Part shown: one piece after another, positions 10,743 to 22,776 of the stretch
Layout of the letters: every line of letters begins with the position of its first letter
How positions within the stretch are numbered: position 1 is the stretch's first letter
Assembly (NCBI GenBank): GCA_022225965.2
Contig: JAKJXP020000105.1
Location: 7,164-71,163, forward strand
Direction: 5' to 3'
Length of the DNA: 64,000 nt
From: Diatrype stigma
Taxonomy: Eukaryota; Ascomycota; Sordariomycetes; Xylariales; Diatrypaceae
Program-made: the position numbers and the translations under genes
Notes under the pieces: model-generated
What the model was told of the DNA's origin: nothing
Databases searched by the model: none
The model's input: only the letters and a program-made list of their open reading frames with translations

Positions 10743-12356
10743 TTAGAGAAGGGAATCGAGGCGGGTGAAGACGCTCAGGCAGGCGGCGACGACCTCGAGC
10801 TGGAGCTCCTTATCCTTCGAGCCGTTGACCTCCTATATCGTTTAAAGTTTGTAGTTTAGCATGTGACCCACCGCATACACAAGTCGTACTCAGATAAGGT
10901 ACAACGGATGAGAGGTGAATTAGGACGGGCGGTAAGGTAGGTAGGCAGTCTTACATCAGTTATGGCCTGCGGCAGGTTCGCGCCAATGCCGGTGGAGCTG
11001 ACCTTCCGGCCGAAGGGCCACTGGGAGTACTCGGCGAGCAGCTCGTCGGTCTGGGTGAAGGCGCGCTCGCGGGCCTCGTGGCCGAGGGTGCTCAGTGCGT
11101 TCTCGAGCACGTTGGCGGCGTAGGCGGCGCAGACCATGGAGACGGTGCGGACGTAGCGGAACTCGAGGTTCTCGGGCAGCCACTGCGATCCCGGCAGTAC
11201 AATGGTGCGCTGCGTCAGGACATTGCGGACGCGCCGCCGGATCTCCTCCTTAGCCCCGCCATCTGCTACTGGGTGCGTCGCCATGTCGAACAGTAGGAAG
11301 TTGCGCTTCTCCGTCCGCAGGATGCCCTTGTCCACCAGGCCCTTGCACAGCCGCTCGCGCACTTGCTTCAGCTGGTAGCCGATCTTCATCAGGTTCCAGG
11401 TCTCGCCTGTTGGTCGGGGGGAGAGACGAAAGACAGTTAGCCATATATTTCTTTTGTTTGTGTTTTTTACGTTACGGTATGGTACGGTACGGTACGCGAC
11501 GCTGAACGGGGCACGTGGGCTCTCCGTGATAAGTGTTATGACATTTCATGTGGAATGATGAAGGGTAGCAAAGTTCGTGCTGGTGCTGGTGCTGGTGCTG
11601 GTGCTGGCTAGGTTGTGCTGTGTTGTATTGTTGGCATACCGCTCATCAAATCGATCCAGGACGCGACGCTCATCTTCTCGCTCGCCTTCATCATCTTTAA
11701 TGCCTCGTCTAGTAATACCTCGCCGGTGAGGGTGTCGTCGATGACCTCGATTACGCGATCGGCTAGGGGGAACCGCCGTCTCGAGGCGTCTTTTTGCATG
11801 CTGATGCGCCCTCGAAAAGCTAGTTCGAGCACGATACAGCCCCGGAGGGCGTAGCTGATGTTGTCGTTCCAGAAGGAGAGGTAGCCCTGTTTTGACCCAT
11901 CCCTCGTTAGCACGTAATCAAGACCAAGGTGTCATAGTAATGCATGCCGCCGCTGTCTTTCATTTTGTATTTTGCCTTTCGTGGTTCTGTGCTGTTTCTG
12001 ATGTTCTGATGCTCTGATGTTCTGATGGTGTCACGGGGCGACATGGCCAGCTAGGAAAACCGGCTGGGAAGACCAAGGCTTTGATGTCGTACCTGCTTAT
12101 CCTTCAAGCCCAACAGTATGACCTCCTCCATCAGGGTCAGCTTCGGCTGCTTGCTCCTCTCGGCGCTTTCGCTAATGTCGCGGGGGTCGAAGGCGATCTT
12201 GTGGCCATTCTCGCTACTCTCGTAGCTCGTCTCCGGGCCGCTGTCGCGAACGTTCTGTGCGGAATTGGCCCGACTGGGACCGTTACTCCCTTCGCCATCA
12301 TTTGCTGCAGCGCCTCCGCCTCCAGCTCCGCGACGTCTCGTCAGGCCTGACGACAT
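10743..12356 (-). CDS. VPS74: VPS74 / GOLPH3 Golgi PI4P-binding glycosyltransferase sorter
   Basis: GOLPH3/Vps74 binds phosphatidylinositol 4-phosphate on Golgi membranes and packs glycosyltransferases into COPI vesicles, keeping them in the Golgi. The model has four exons, complement 12093-12356, 11640-11886, 10955-11406 and 10743-10832, with clean GT-AG introns and 350 aa. The N-terminus carries the arginine cluster LTRRR, equivalent to the coatomer/cargo-binding arginines of yeast Vps74. The GPP34 domain follows, with [18 protein letters not shown], then [20 protein letters not shown] and [12 protein letters not shown]. The C-terminus ends in the usual hydrophobic helix. Intron 2 contains a (GCTGGT)n repeat at 11579-11608. 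Length and motif order match the family well. Confidence 0.93.
11579..11608. repeat. (GGTGCT)n repeat inside VPS74 intron 2
   Basis: About five copies of a hexanucleotide within the intron at 11407-11639. The repeat does not touch the splice sites. Confidence 0.8.
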
Positions 12357-14207
12357 GGTCGGTTGATGATGGCGGCGAGGACGATGGGGACGATGGATTT
12401 ATTCGTCTCCGCGATCGCGATCGTTGACGCGGGCACGGGCTCTCTTCCTCGCTATTTCTGCGTCTAATCGGGCTAAGGCAGGAGGAGTGTTGGTCGGGCA
12501 CGGCGACAGTTGAGTTTGGGGGATACGTTGTATGTAAGGAGGAACACGAGCTGCTTGTACGTAGGCAGGGCAGGGCAGGGCAGGGCTGGCAGGTCGCTAG
12601 GCACTTGTAAGTAATCTGAATATCCTGTAATCTGGTAATCTGGTAATCCGGTAATCTGGCTATGTTGGCTGGAATCGTGATTGGTAGATTATTCACCAAG
12701 GGAGGTAAGATACGATGGATAAGGTGTTGGTTGGATAACGGGTTTTGCGTGGAATCTGGGAAGAAATTCAATTGAGAATGAAGATGCCTGGGGGGTTTGA
12801 ATTAAGCCGTGTATGTACTACTGGAGGCAATTGCGCAAGTAATTGCAACGGAGGAACCCAAGGTTCCAATGATAGAGCTCCAATGATAAGTCAGTATGTA
12901 TGTCGGTATGTAGGTTCTGCCTTCAGCGCTGCTCTGGTTATAGCGGGAGCACTGCAGTTACTCAACTCCCTAATTCCCCAATTCCCTAATTCCCTAGGGC
13001 TATAAGGCAGGCCAATACCCAATGTCGATGGGAAGTTTGTTTTTGGTCAACGGAGACGTTGAAACTCTGAACCAGGTGGTGAAATGTTCGAGAATATCAC
13101 CGTAATCACTCCTGAGTCGGGATTAATTATTATTTTTGGGTCCTGTCAAATCCAAATCCCAGCTTGGTTGTCCTGGCACCGCACACCATCGCCCGTCTAT
13201 CCTCTCCTTTCTTGGTGATTTCCACCTGCCTAGCAGCCTAGGCCTACCAACCATCGCAACAGACGGGTCAGAGGAGGGACAACATGAAGATAATGAGCTC
13301 AAGATAATTACCAGATGCCCCAAAATGAGCAAATCAATTGAGTCAATCAATTACGCTACATACACGCTACGTGCATAGAAATAGACCACTGAACACCCAC
13401 CAACATCGGAAGCCTAATTAAAGTATAGGGGAGCAAGGAAAGGTGAAGGGGACGATATAGGGACCTGACTACTTGGCAGCACCTTAGCCTGTCCATGTTG
13501 AGTACTATCCATACTATGTATTCACCACTTGCATTCGGTGTTGCATCAGACCAAGATACAATTCGACGAAATTGACAGGTTCCAAGGTTGGCCCCCATTC
13601 CCAATGAACACAACGAACGGCGATGGTCCAAAGAATGGGTACCACGGAAAGTCGGCTGCTACACGAGTTGAAGGGTGCATCCCCTTGAACCTGGCTTGAA
13701 CTATCTTTGGAGCCTTGGAAGATTAACTAGAATTACCTAATTAGAAGATGATTCAGCCGACCAAGCCACATAATTACCATCATGCGCCACACTCTGGATT
13801 AAGACATTCGGGAGTCTAGTCTAGAAGTTTATGAGTGTAAAGTACTGTACTTCCTACGATTGAGGCATATTATGCACTAAGATGGCGTCACGAGAGCATA
13901 ATCATTACGTTGTATGACAGTCTATTCAACTATCAGAGTATATGCATCTGCTGCAATCTATATCTCCGAACCCTGCCGAGTTCTGCGACCTCCGCGAGCG
14001 TTGCTTCGTTCCTTCATTAGGCACTTCCCGAACCAAACTCGGCGTTTGCATACTAACTATACTAACTAGACCGGGGGACCAGGGTGACTATAGGTGACTA
14101 TAACATCACATAGTCACAATCACCACTCACGACTAAATCCCTCTCTTCTACCGAGTCTTGTGCCGTGCTGGCCGTGCCTCGCCTCAGTTGCCGCCATACT
14201 CATCAAG
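12357..14207. other. Divergent promoter region, VPS74 / NAD synthetase
   Basis: Contains the upstream regions of both flanking genes. GGCAG repeats lie at 12564-12586 and degenerate GTAATCTG repeats at 12622-12660, close to the VPS74 side. No gene is supported, and the short open frames lack recognisable motifs. Confidence 0.55.
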
Positions 14208-17200
14208 ATGGGGCATCTGATCACCGTTGCGACATGCAACTTGAACCAATGGGCTCTCGACTTCGAGGGCAATACAAAACGTCAGTTCTAAAGGTCCCAA
14301 TGCGTTTGCGCAAAGGGGTCTCCCGCTTGTAGCTGTACAGAAGCATACCTAGGTGCTGACTGGTGCTTCGGTGTTCAGGCATTATCGAGAGCATCACCAA
14401 GGCCAAAGAAGCTGGCGCTAGTCTTCGAGTTGGACCTGAGCTCGAGATCTGCGGTTACGGTTGTCTTGACCATCTGCTTGAGCAAGACCTCTACCTCCAC
14501 AGCTGGCAATGCCTGGAGACCATCCTGAAGAACAAGGACTGCTATGATATCCTCCTGGACATCGGTATGCCCGTGCTGCATCGCAACAACCGGTTCAACT
14601 GCCGTGTCGTAAGTCGCTGTGCCATATCTTTTGCCAAGCAGGAAGTCACGAATTCCTAATCGCACCAATAGATCTGCTACAATGGCAAGATTCTCTTGAT
14701 CCGGCCAAAGCTATACTTGGCTGGCGATGGAAATTAGTGAGTTCTGGAGTTCTATTCGTGGCTTATGAAATGGCTTGGTTTCCAGAACATTCGTAAGCAT
14801 GGACTGACAGCTATAAACCTAGCCGTGAACAACGCTTCTTCGTTCCTTGGCTTAGACCACGGCACTGCGAGGAATACTATCTACCTCGCATGATCCAGGT
14901 TCTACAAGGTGCCATCAAAGTTACGATCGGTGATGCCGTCATCAGCACTGTCAGTGGACTCTCATCACATCTTCCTCATACAATTTCAAGTTGGGGGGTA
15001 TGAGCTGACTCAAAATATATAGCCCGACACCACGATCGGGTGCGAAACATGCGAGGAGCTTTTCCTTCCGGATCCTCCCCACAACCACATGTCTTTGAAC
15101 GGAGTCGAGGTCATCACCAACTCTAGCGGGTCTCACTTCACTCTCCGAAAGTTACATCTTCGCATGCAACTGATTATAGAAGGTACGTGCATGCCGAGCT
15201 TGACAATCCTATCACGCCATGCTAATCAGCTTCCAGCTACGAGAAAGAATGGAGGTGTTTACATCTATGCTAATCAACAGGGTTGCGATGGCGATAGACT
15301 CTACTGTAAGTTCCCAGGATTAGAAAAGGCTAAGACGGCAAATGCTAACCTTTTTTAGATGATGGTAGTTTCACCCCTTGAATTGATCATTTTCCGATAA
15401 TTGACTGAAGTCCTAGGCTGTGCAATGATCATCTGTAACGGGAAGCTCCTGGCTCAAGCTTCCCAGTTTAGCCTCACAGACGTTGAAGTTATAACAGCAA
15501 CGGTGGATCTCGAGGAAATCCGGGCGTATCGCTTTGCACCTGCAAGAGGTATGCAAGCTGTTCAGGCACCAGCCTACAAGCGGATCGAGACACTATACTC
15601 TCTGAGCTCCGAAGAGGGTGATAGGAACTTGAAGGTATACCCTTCATTGGAGATAGAGCCACGCTACCATTCCCCCGAGGAAGAAATTGCCATGTGCACG
15701 GGAGCTTACCTCTGGGACTACGTCCGGAGATGTGGCGTGGCTGGCTATTTGGTTCCCCTGTCTGGCGGTAAGTTAATCAGAACAGCCTCAACAGTGTTAC
15801 TGGTGCGAGTGCTAACTTGATGCTGTAGGCATCGATTCTTGTGCAGTATGAAGTATCAAACCTTAGTCCTTGAAGTTTAGACTGACACTTCTCTGGAAAT
15901 AGACGGCAGTAATCGTGTTCTCAATGTGCCGAATGGTCATTGAAGCTTGCAAAGCTGGGAATGAGCAGGTCATTGCCGATGTGAAACGGTTGGCTAAGTA
16001 CGGCGAAGGCAAGATCCCTGAGACCGCAGAGGAACTGTGTAACCAAGTCTTCCATACCGTGTATATGGTAAGTTCTTGTCTACTTTTAGGGTGCCAGAAG
16101 ACCTGGGGCTTTCCATAAATGTCGTATCTACCTATCGCTGACATGTGCTTGCAGGGCATGTCGAAACAAAGCTCAAAGGAGACGAGACAGCGAGCTCGAG
16201 ATCTTGCCGAGGCAATCGGTGCCTACCATTGTAATCTTGACATCGACGAAGTGTACCAAGCTCAGCGGAACCTCATCGTCAATACTCTCAACTTTGAGCC
16301 CAAGTTCAAAGTGGAGGGCGGTTCGATTTCAGAAAACCTGACCTTGCAGAACATCCAGGCTGTGCGTCAAACCCCCCTTATCATGTTTTCTTTTGTTGAT
16401 CAATAGCCTCCTGACATTTCCAATCAGCGTTCCCGTATGGTGACTGCATATGAATTCGCCCAGATTCTTCCAACAACTCGCGGCAGGCCAGGCGGTGGCT
16501 CGCTTCTCGTGTTAGGCAGTGCCAATGTTGGGTAAGTGTAAGGTTCACCATGCAGATAGACAGAGCTGACCATACTAGGGAATCTTTGCGCGGATATCTC
16601 ACAAAGGTATACTGATAACTTTATGTATGAGGAAGAAACCAACGACTAACCTGCACCTCTAGTACGATTGCTCATCTGCAGATATGTAAGCGTCCCCGCG
16701 AAGAAGAGAACTTCCTTCACTTTGAATATAGTGGCTGAACTTCGAAATAGCAATCCCATCGGGTCTATCGACAAGAGCGATCTGAAGAGATTCATTGCAT
16801 GGGCCGAGGTGAACTTCAACCTCCCTTGTCTCCACGACTTCTTGACTGCTATACCGACCGCGGAGGTGAGTGTTATCTATGCCAATAAGATGAATAATTA
16901 TTAACACCCGAACAGCTGGAGCCGATCACAGAGACTTAGTGAGTCAAATTCTCCGATTCTAACTCCGATTACTCTACAAATGACGCCATCTTGCTATCAA
17001 TGCTTGACTTGGCTGAGCACTGCTAAAACTAGTCAAATAGTGTCCAATCCGATGAAGTCGATATGGGCATGACCTATGACGAGCTCACCGTCTTCGGCCG
17101 GTATGTCCAGAAATCCAACTAGCCTCTCCCCTATTGCTGTTGGCTCTACTATGATCTGCATTGGCTGATTTTGACCCTCCAGTTTACGGAAATTCGACAA

Positions 17201-17966
17201 ACTCGGCCCGTACGGCATGTTCCAAAGACTTGCTCATGAATGGGGTCCAAATCGTCCTAGGACCAAGGATGACGCTACTCCGGTGTATACCCCGAAACAA
17301 GTAGCGGATAAAGTCAAGGTGAGTCGAAAGTGTCCCCAAACCACCGGTTTCGGGCCCTCCGATCTAATTGCTGCAGCGATTCTTCCACTATTACGCTATC
17401 AACCGCCACAAGTAAGTTTCCCACAACATTTGAGCATCATGTACGAGCATATGTCAGCCACTAGGAATCAATCAGAAGACTCTGCAGTATCTGACAATGA
17501 TCGAAACCTCCAATTCGTTGGCTGCCTACCGAGGGCATTACTGACTAACCATCGCAGGCTCACCACCTTAACCCCTGCGTTGCATTGGTAAGTCTCCCCT
17601 GTATTTCTCGTATAATTATTAGGCTATGTTTGATTTTTGTTATTCAAGGATATCGTTGAGCTAATTATCGAGTTGTAGCAACGACTATTCACCTGATGAC
17701 AACCGTTTCGGTACGTACTCCTTTTTGTGCACTGCTGTTGGAAAACTTGACTAATTGCCTCCCAGACGTGAGTATATTCAAACCCATACCGTTGATATAC
17801 ATAACACTCTTATTGGCGAGAGAGTTCGTATCAAATTCCCACCCCCTGACTAACCTTTGCGCAGCTTCGGCCGTTTCTGTATCCGCCTTTCTACCAGAGC
17901 CTTGCTTTCAAGTGCATTGACCGCGAGTTGGAGAAGATGGGCGCGGTTGAAGAAGATGTGGACTAG
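14208..17966 (+). CDS. QNS1: Glutamine-dependent NAD+ synthetase (intron-rich, with micro-exons)
   Basis: Converts nicotinate adenine dinucleotide to NAD+ using ATP and glutamine, the last step of NAD synthesis. The N-terminal nitrilase-type glutaminase carries the expected triad Glu45 (GPELEICG), Lys114 (RPKLYL) and Cys175 (CETCEELF). The C-terminal synthetase has the ATP loop LSGGIDSCA and ends with the conserved NRHK, SPDDNRFDLRPF block. Exons: 14208-14280, 14379-14608, 14672-14736, 14823-14949, 15023-15182, 15237-15305, 15359-15364, 15417-15767, 15829-15845, 15903-16067, 16155-16361, 16428-16531, 16579-16606, 16663-16685, 16751-16865, 16916-16938, 17041-17100, 17183-17318, 17377-17411, 17558-17587, 17679-17710, 17766-17767, 17865-17966. 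They sum to 719 aa, close to yeast Qns1, and the triad falls at the family's usual numbering, which supports the N-terminal joins. Donors 1 and 4 are GTCAGT. Confidence 0.93.
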
Positions 17967-18622
17967 ATTAGGAAGTTGATATGGCAGGACTGGGTCGTGC
18001 AGATCCGGTATCTCTTGATGCACAATAGCGTTACCGTAGATTATCGTAGATTGTTGACACAACAATACATGCAGAAATGTACTGTCATTTGCCGCCGGTC
18101 ATCGAATCTCTAAATAGTGCAACATAACGATTGCGAAGCTACTGCTGCGCATTACCTAATTACACGTCGAACCATGTCGCCTTTTCAACCATCCGGGATC
18201 ATTCGGCTCGGCCCGAGATAGGTACAACACTAATGCTACCCTACGTCGCATCTACCCGACTTCGGCATCCAAAAGGCGCGATGGCCCTCCACATCTCAGA
18301 AAAGATAGGAATCTGTGTGCGAATGGCGTCCCGGTATTTTGGGGGCCTAGCTAATCATATGAACTAAAGCGTCAAATACTTACCCTATAATATCTAAGTA
18401 GCAGTTCACGATAACCTTGTCGTTTTGTTACGCTTGTTTGGCACTTCCGGTACTACTTTACCCAAGTAGTAATTGCCATATTGGTCACCTATTCGGGGGG
18501 TAACGCTTGTTTAACTTATATAAGAACTTATCCTATTCATCTATTCCTACGCACCCCCCTTTTCCCAGTCTCTAGCTTCGACAACGACGACAACAACAGC
18601 GACAGCGACAGCGACAGCGACC
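17967..18622. other. Intergenic, QNS1 to aminotransferase
   Basis: The QNS1 3' end and the aminotransferase promoter. A (GACAGC)n-type repeat at about 18597-18621 runs right up to the start codon of the next gene. Nothing else stands out. Confidence 0.55.
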
Positions 18623-20598
18623 ATGACAACGACAACAGCACCATCACCATGGGACGAACACATCCTCCCCACCCTCCTCCAAGCCACAGTCCAGCGCTAC
18701 GAGCAGCGCAACCCGCGCTCCCAGGCGCTCCACCTCGAAGCCGCCGAGAGCCTGCCCGGCGGCAACACCCGGACCCTGCTGCACGAGCATCCGTTCCCGA
18801 TCGCCATCGCCCGGGGCGAGAACCACAGGCTGTTCGACGAGGATGGGCATGAGTCAGTATTTACTTTTCCTTCTTTCTTTAATACCTACTTACCACCCCC
18901 TTTTCCACCCCCCCCCCCCCCCCCACCCTTGAACGTAATAAGCAGTTACGACTGGCTCATGATATATTTGTATCGATGATGATGACGAGAAAAGATACGT
19001 CGATCTCGTCGGCGAGATGACGGCCGGCCTGTTCGGCCACACCCAGCCCGTGCTCCTGCGCGCCATCGAGGAGACGGCCCGCGGCGTCGGGCTCTCGCTC
19101 GGCGCTGTCAGCGCCGCGGAGGCCCAGTACGCCCGCTTGCTGTGCGCGCGCTTCGGGCTCGAGCGCGTCCGGTTTACGAACTCGGGCACCGAGGCAAATC
19201 GTACGTGTTGTTCCGTCTATGCCCATTTCTATGCCCCTCTACTTCTTTTGTATCTGTATTTTGCCCTATGCTGTTGCATTTGTCTTGGGTACATCTTCTC
19301 AGGGAGGGCGTCTTGCCCGCCGAGTTTGAATACTCTATATCGATATCTGGGTATAGAAGCGGCACATGGGTGATTGGATGCATTGCTTGTTCTCAGGTTA
19401 AGGCTAATTACCAATTAAACAATCACAGTGCATGCGCTGGCCGCCGCGCGACGGTTCACAGGCCGTCGGATGGCCATCGTCTTCAGCGGCGGGTATCACG
19501 GCAGTGTCCTATCGTTCGGCCAGCCTCTGTCTGCTTCTGCTACTACCGTTACTGCTGCTGGGGGCGGTGGTGCCCCTGGTAATACCGGGCACGTGCAGTA
19601 CGGCACCGCGGATAACAACGTCGACCCGGACACGTTCATCGTGCTGCGGTACAACGATGACGAGGCGGTGCGGCGCGTGTTCCGGGAGAGGGGCCCGCAG
19701 ATCGCCGCCGTCCTCGTCGAGGGCATGCAGGGCGCTGCCGGGTTCATACCGGCGACGCCTGCGTTCCTGTTCGCGATCCAGGAGGAGTGCGAGGAGGTAC
19801 GTTGACCACCTATCTATCTATGGCCTATTACTTGTGTTGTCGAGAGTATGCACACCAACCAACATGCACCTCTTACCCACTCACACCACAACACAGGCCC
19901 AATCCGTCTTCATCCTCGACGAAGTACAGACCTCGCGCCTCGCCCCAGGGGGTCTGCAATCGATCACCTTCCCTCCATCCTCAACCCCGACCCCGACCCC
20001 GACCCCGACCCCCCTCCGCCCAACCCTCACCACCCTCGGCAAGTGGCTCGGCGGCGGCCTGCCCTTCGGCGCCTTCGGCGGCTCCCGCGCCGTCATGGCC
20101 GTGTACGACCCGTCGACGCCCGGCGCGCTGGCCCACTCGGGCACCTTCCAGAACAACACGCTGATGCTGCGCGCGGGGCGGGCCGCGCTGGCCGACGTGT
20201 ACATGCCCGCGGCGGCCGCGGCGCACTCGGCGCGCGGCGAGGCCTTCCGCGCCCGTCTGAACGCCGTGGCGGAGGGCACGCGGATTGCGTTTAGCGGGAT
20301 GGGCAGCCTGGCCTGCTTGCATGTTTCGGAGCGGTGGGGACGGTGGAATAAGAGGAGGGGGGATGCCGCTGAGGCGGAGACGGAAGAAGGAGAGATCAGG
20401 AGCAAGGAGGATGCTGGTCCCGAGGATGAGGACGTAAAGACTCTGTTTTGGCTTTATATGCTGGAGCGCGGGTTCTGGGTTCAGAGGAGAGGGAATATTG
20501 CCCTGATTCTGGATATGCCTCAGGAGGCCCTGGATCGGTTTGTCGAGGTGGTGGTGGATTTCATCAACGATCACAAGGAGGGGTTGACACTGAAGTAG
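18623..20598 (+). CDS. Class III PLP aminotransferase (glutamate-1-semialdehyde aminomutase-like)
   Basis: A fold-type I PLP enzyme of the class III aminotransferase / GSA 2,1-aminomutase group; the substrate cannot be read from the sequence. Exons 18623-18852, 18995-19200, 19429-19796 and 19897-20598 give 501 aa. Motifs in order are SLPGGNTR and the FTNSGTEAN phosphate-binding segment. Next come GGYHGS, then DEVQTSR with the PLP-nitrogen Asp, and LGKWLGGGLPFGAFGG with the Schiff-base Lys. A Thr-Pro repeat (TPTPTPTP) interrupts the loop just before the lysine. Residues after the barrel are highly charged (EAETEEGEI) and look fungus-specific. Fungi do not make tetrapyrroles by the C5 route, so a role as true GSA aminomutase is unlikely. 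Intron 1 contains a 17-nt C tract (18908-18924) and uses GTCAGT. Confidence 0.85.
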
Positions 20599-21692
20599 AT
20601 CTGAGTTGGGCGATGTCGGCGAACTGCTCGAGCCCGTGGGTGATCATGGGAACCATTAGATAAATTAGGTTATATTATTATCCGTACACAGACCTACGGA
20701 CATTGTAACCGATCGTATCTGATCTGATCTTTTCTATATTGCATAAGATAACTACGATGAATGGTAGAGAGCCGAGACCTCTCGGTTTCCTGTATAAAAA
20801 CTATACTCTTATGGTTGCGCCTTCGGGGATTCCTGATCTTAGACGCAGCGTAACAAGATCCTCTACCCTGCCTTCATGCTTGCACACATATGCCTCTCCT
20901 GTATATTGAATACTCCGCCTTCCCATCTGGGAGGCACTTTCTGCACTTCATAGCAATCAACTCACGGGTCGTCAGCTGAGAATCTGTACCCATTTCTTCC
21001 CCTTGGCCACGTCGAGGCCGGTCTTGTTCCTGCACGCAATTGCGAATGGACTTCCCGAAAATTCAAAAGTTAATCTAGACGGGGTATTGAATCAGCATGT
21101 CATTAGTAGAGACATATAATGGCTTATGCTATAGACCCTTTGGACTTCGAGACTACCCACTTGTGGCCTTTAGCCTGTGGTGTTGAAGGATTCGAAGACG
21201 TAATTTGCCGCCCCGCATGATCTTTTGAACTCGTTCTAGGCAACGGACTCTGGCCATCTATGCGAAAGTGGTGTTATGCATGGCATGAAAAGCCATATAA
21301 AATACATGTCAGCCTCAATGAAGTGAGCTGATTGGTACGTCGTACCTGTATGTCAGGGGTCTCGAGCTCATGGTCAAGGTGGTATCTACGACGGCAAGGA
21401 GGCGGCCGCCCTATCTCCCCACACTCGTCTATGGCCCCTCCATCCCAGGTACTACGGTACACAGGGACTGATGTAACCCTAGAGATCTATGTAACAGCCT
21501 AGGCTTCTTGTTCGACCTTAGGCTCGGTATCATATTCCGGAGCCGTAATATACTATGTCCTCGTATAGTGACACAGTCCGTATACCTGCAGGTATATTAT
21601 CCTAGGGTATGCCTTAGACAATGTCAGTGAACTCTTTGAATATTGTGTTTTCGGGCCGTGCTCATTGATCGCTTTAGAGAACATCTTCCAGG
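20599..21692. other. Intergenic, aminotransferase to AA9 gene
   Basis: Holds the aminotransferase 3' UTR and the AA9 promoter. I see no gene. GATCT repeats occur near 20715-20730. No regulatory motif can be assigned with confidence. Confidence 0.5.
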
Positions 21693-22776
21693 ATGAATGC
21701 TTATTCAATACTCTTGGTTCTTGCAACGATTGCTCGTGTACACGGACATGGCGGGATCTACAATTACACTATTGATGGTGTAGACTATGCTGGGTAGGCA
21801 CCCTCAGTTTGATCCCCCCCCCCCCCCTATTGTATTCTTCAGCTACCGCGCTTCTTTGACCGCGAGTATTTGTCTTAATCTGCCACTGTGCATGTTGCAA
21901 CACCATCTAACATACCCAGGCATTATCCTTGGCTCCCAGAGGAAGGCCAGACATCCGCGCAGCGGCGCTGGTGGCCTGACCCAATTATAGATCCCAATCA
22001 CCCCTATCTAGCCTGCAACCGTGGAAATCCGCTCGCCACCTCTCTGCCCAAATTGCACATCCCAGCACGTGCGGGTGCACCGGTGACAGCATGGTGGGTC
22101 CCGCCGGAATGCCCGCTTTCGCCACCTATGCCGTACCCGGAAGCGCCCTCTGTAAGTGGATACGGCGACGCAGAGCCGCCGATGGCGTGCCTCGGGAGCG
22201 AGTACCCGTGGCCGCACGCCCACGGACCGCTGCTCGCCTACATGGCGGACTGCCAGGGCCCGTGCGACCAATGGGACGGGTCCGGAAAACGCTGGTTCAA
22301 GATCTGGGAGGCCGGCTATGTGGCGACCGGGTGGCCGGGCTCGGGGTACGATGGTGGCGACGGTGAGCTGTTATACCCCATAGCCTCGCGCGTTGCTTGG
22401 GGCCACAGCCACCTGATCCGGCGGGGCGTCAATGTGACGATTCCCGCGACGCTGAGGTCGGGCCGCTATCTCCTCCGGTACGAGGTGATCAACCTCGAGA
22501 GGCGGACGGAGTTCTACCCCGAGTGCGTACAGCTTGACGTTGAAGGCGATGGGGAGGAGGCACCTAGTGAGGACTACCTGGTAGCATTTCCGGGCGCGTA
22601 TACGTTGAATGATCCTGGTCTTGCCGTCGGGGGTATCATATATCAGAATAAAAGGGAGGCTAGTGAGATCTTCGTAAGTGCTCCTCCGTGAAACACTGGT
22701 AGTAGGGAGCAGGGACTGATGTCTATAGAACTACACGATGCCTGGGCCAAAAGTATGGGCTCCGGATGAAGACTGA
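21693..22776 (+). CDS. Secreted AA9 lytic polysaccharide monooxygenase, divergent
   Basis: Copper enzyme that oxidatively cleaves cellulose or related glucans outside the cell. Exons 21693-21793, 21920-22673 and 22729-22776 give 300 aa. A signal peptide ends at Gly18, exposing His19 (HGGIYNYTIDG) as the N-terminal half of the histidine brace. His135 in PHAHGPLLAYMA is the likely second copper ligand, and the tyrosine of EFYPEC is the axial ligand. The C-terminus NYTMPGPKVW is typical. There is no CBM1. Two second-sphere positions differ from the common AA9 pattern: the histidine of the usual LRHE motif is Tyr (LLRYE), and the usual Gln before FYPxC is Glu. A Pro-rich insertion lies at residues 95-128. 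Intron 1 contains a C14 run (21814-21827). Substrate is unknown. Confidence 0.85.
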
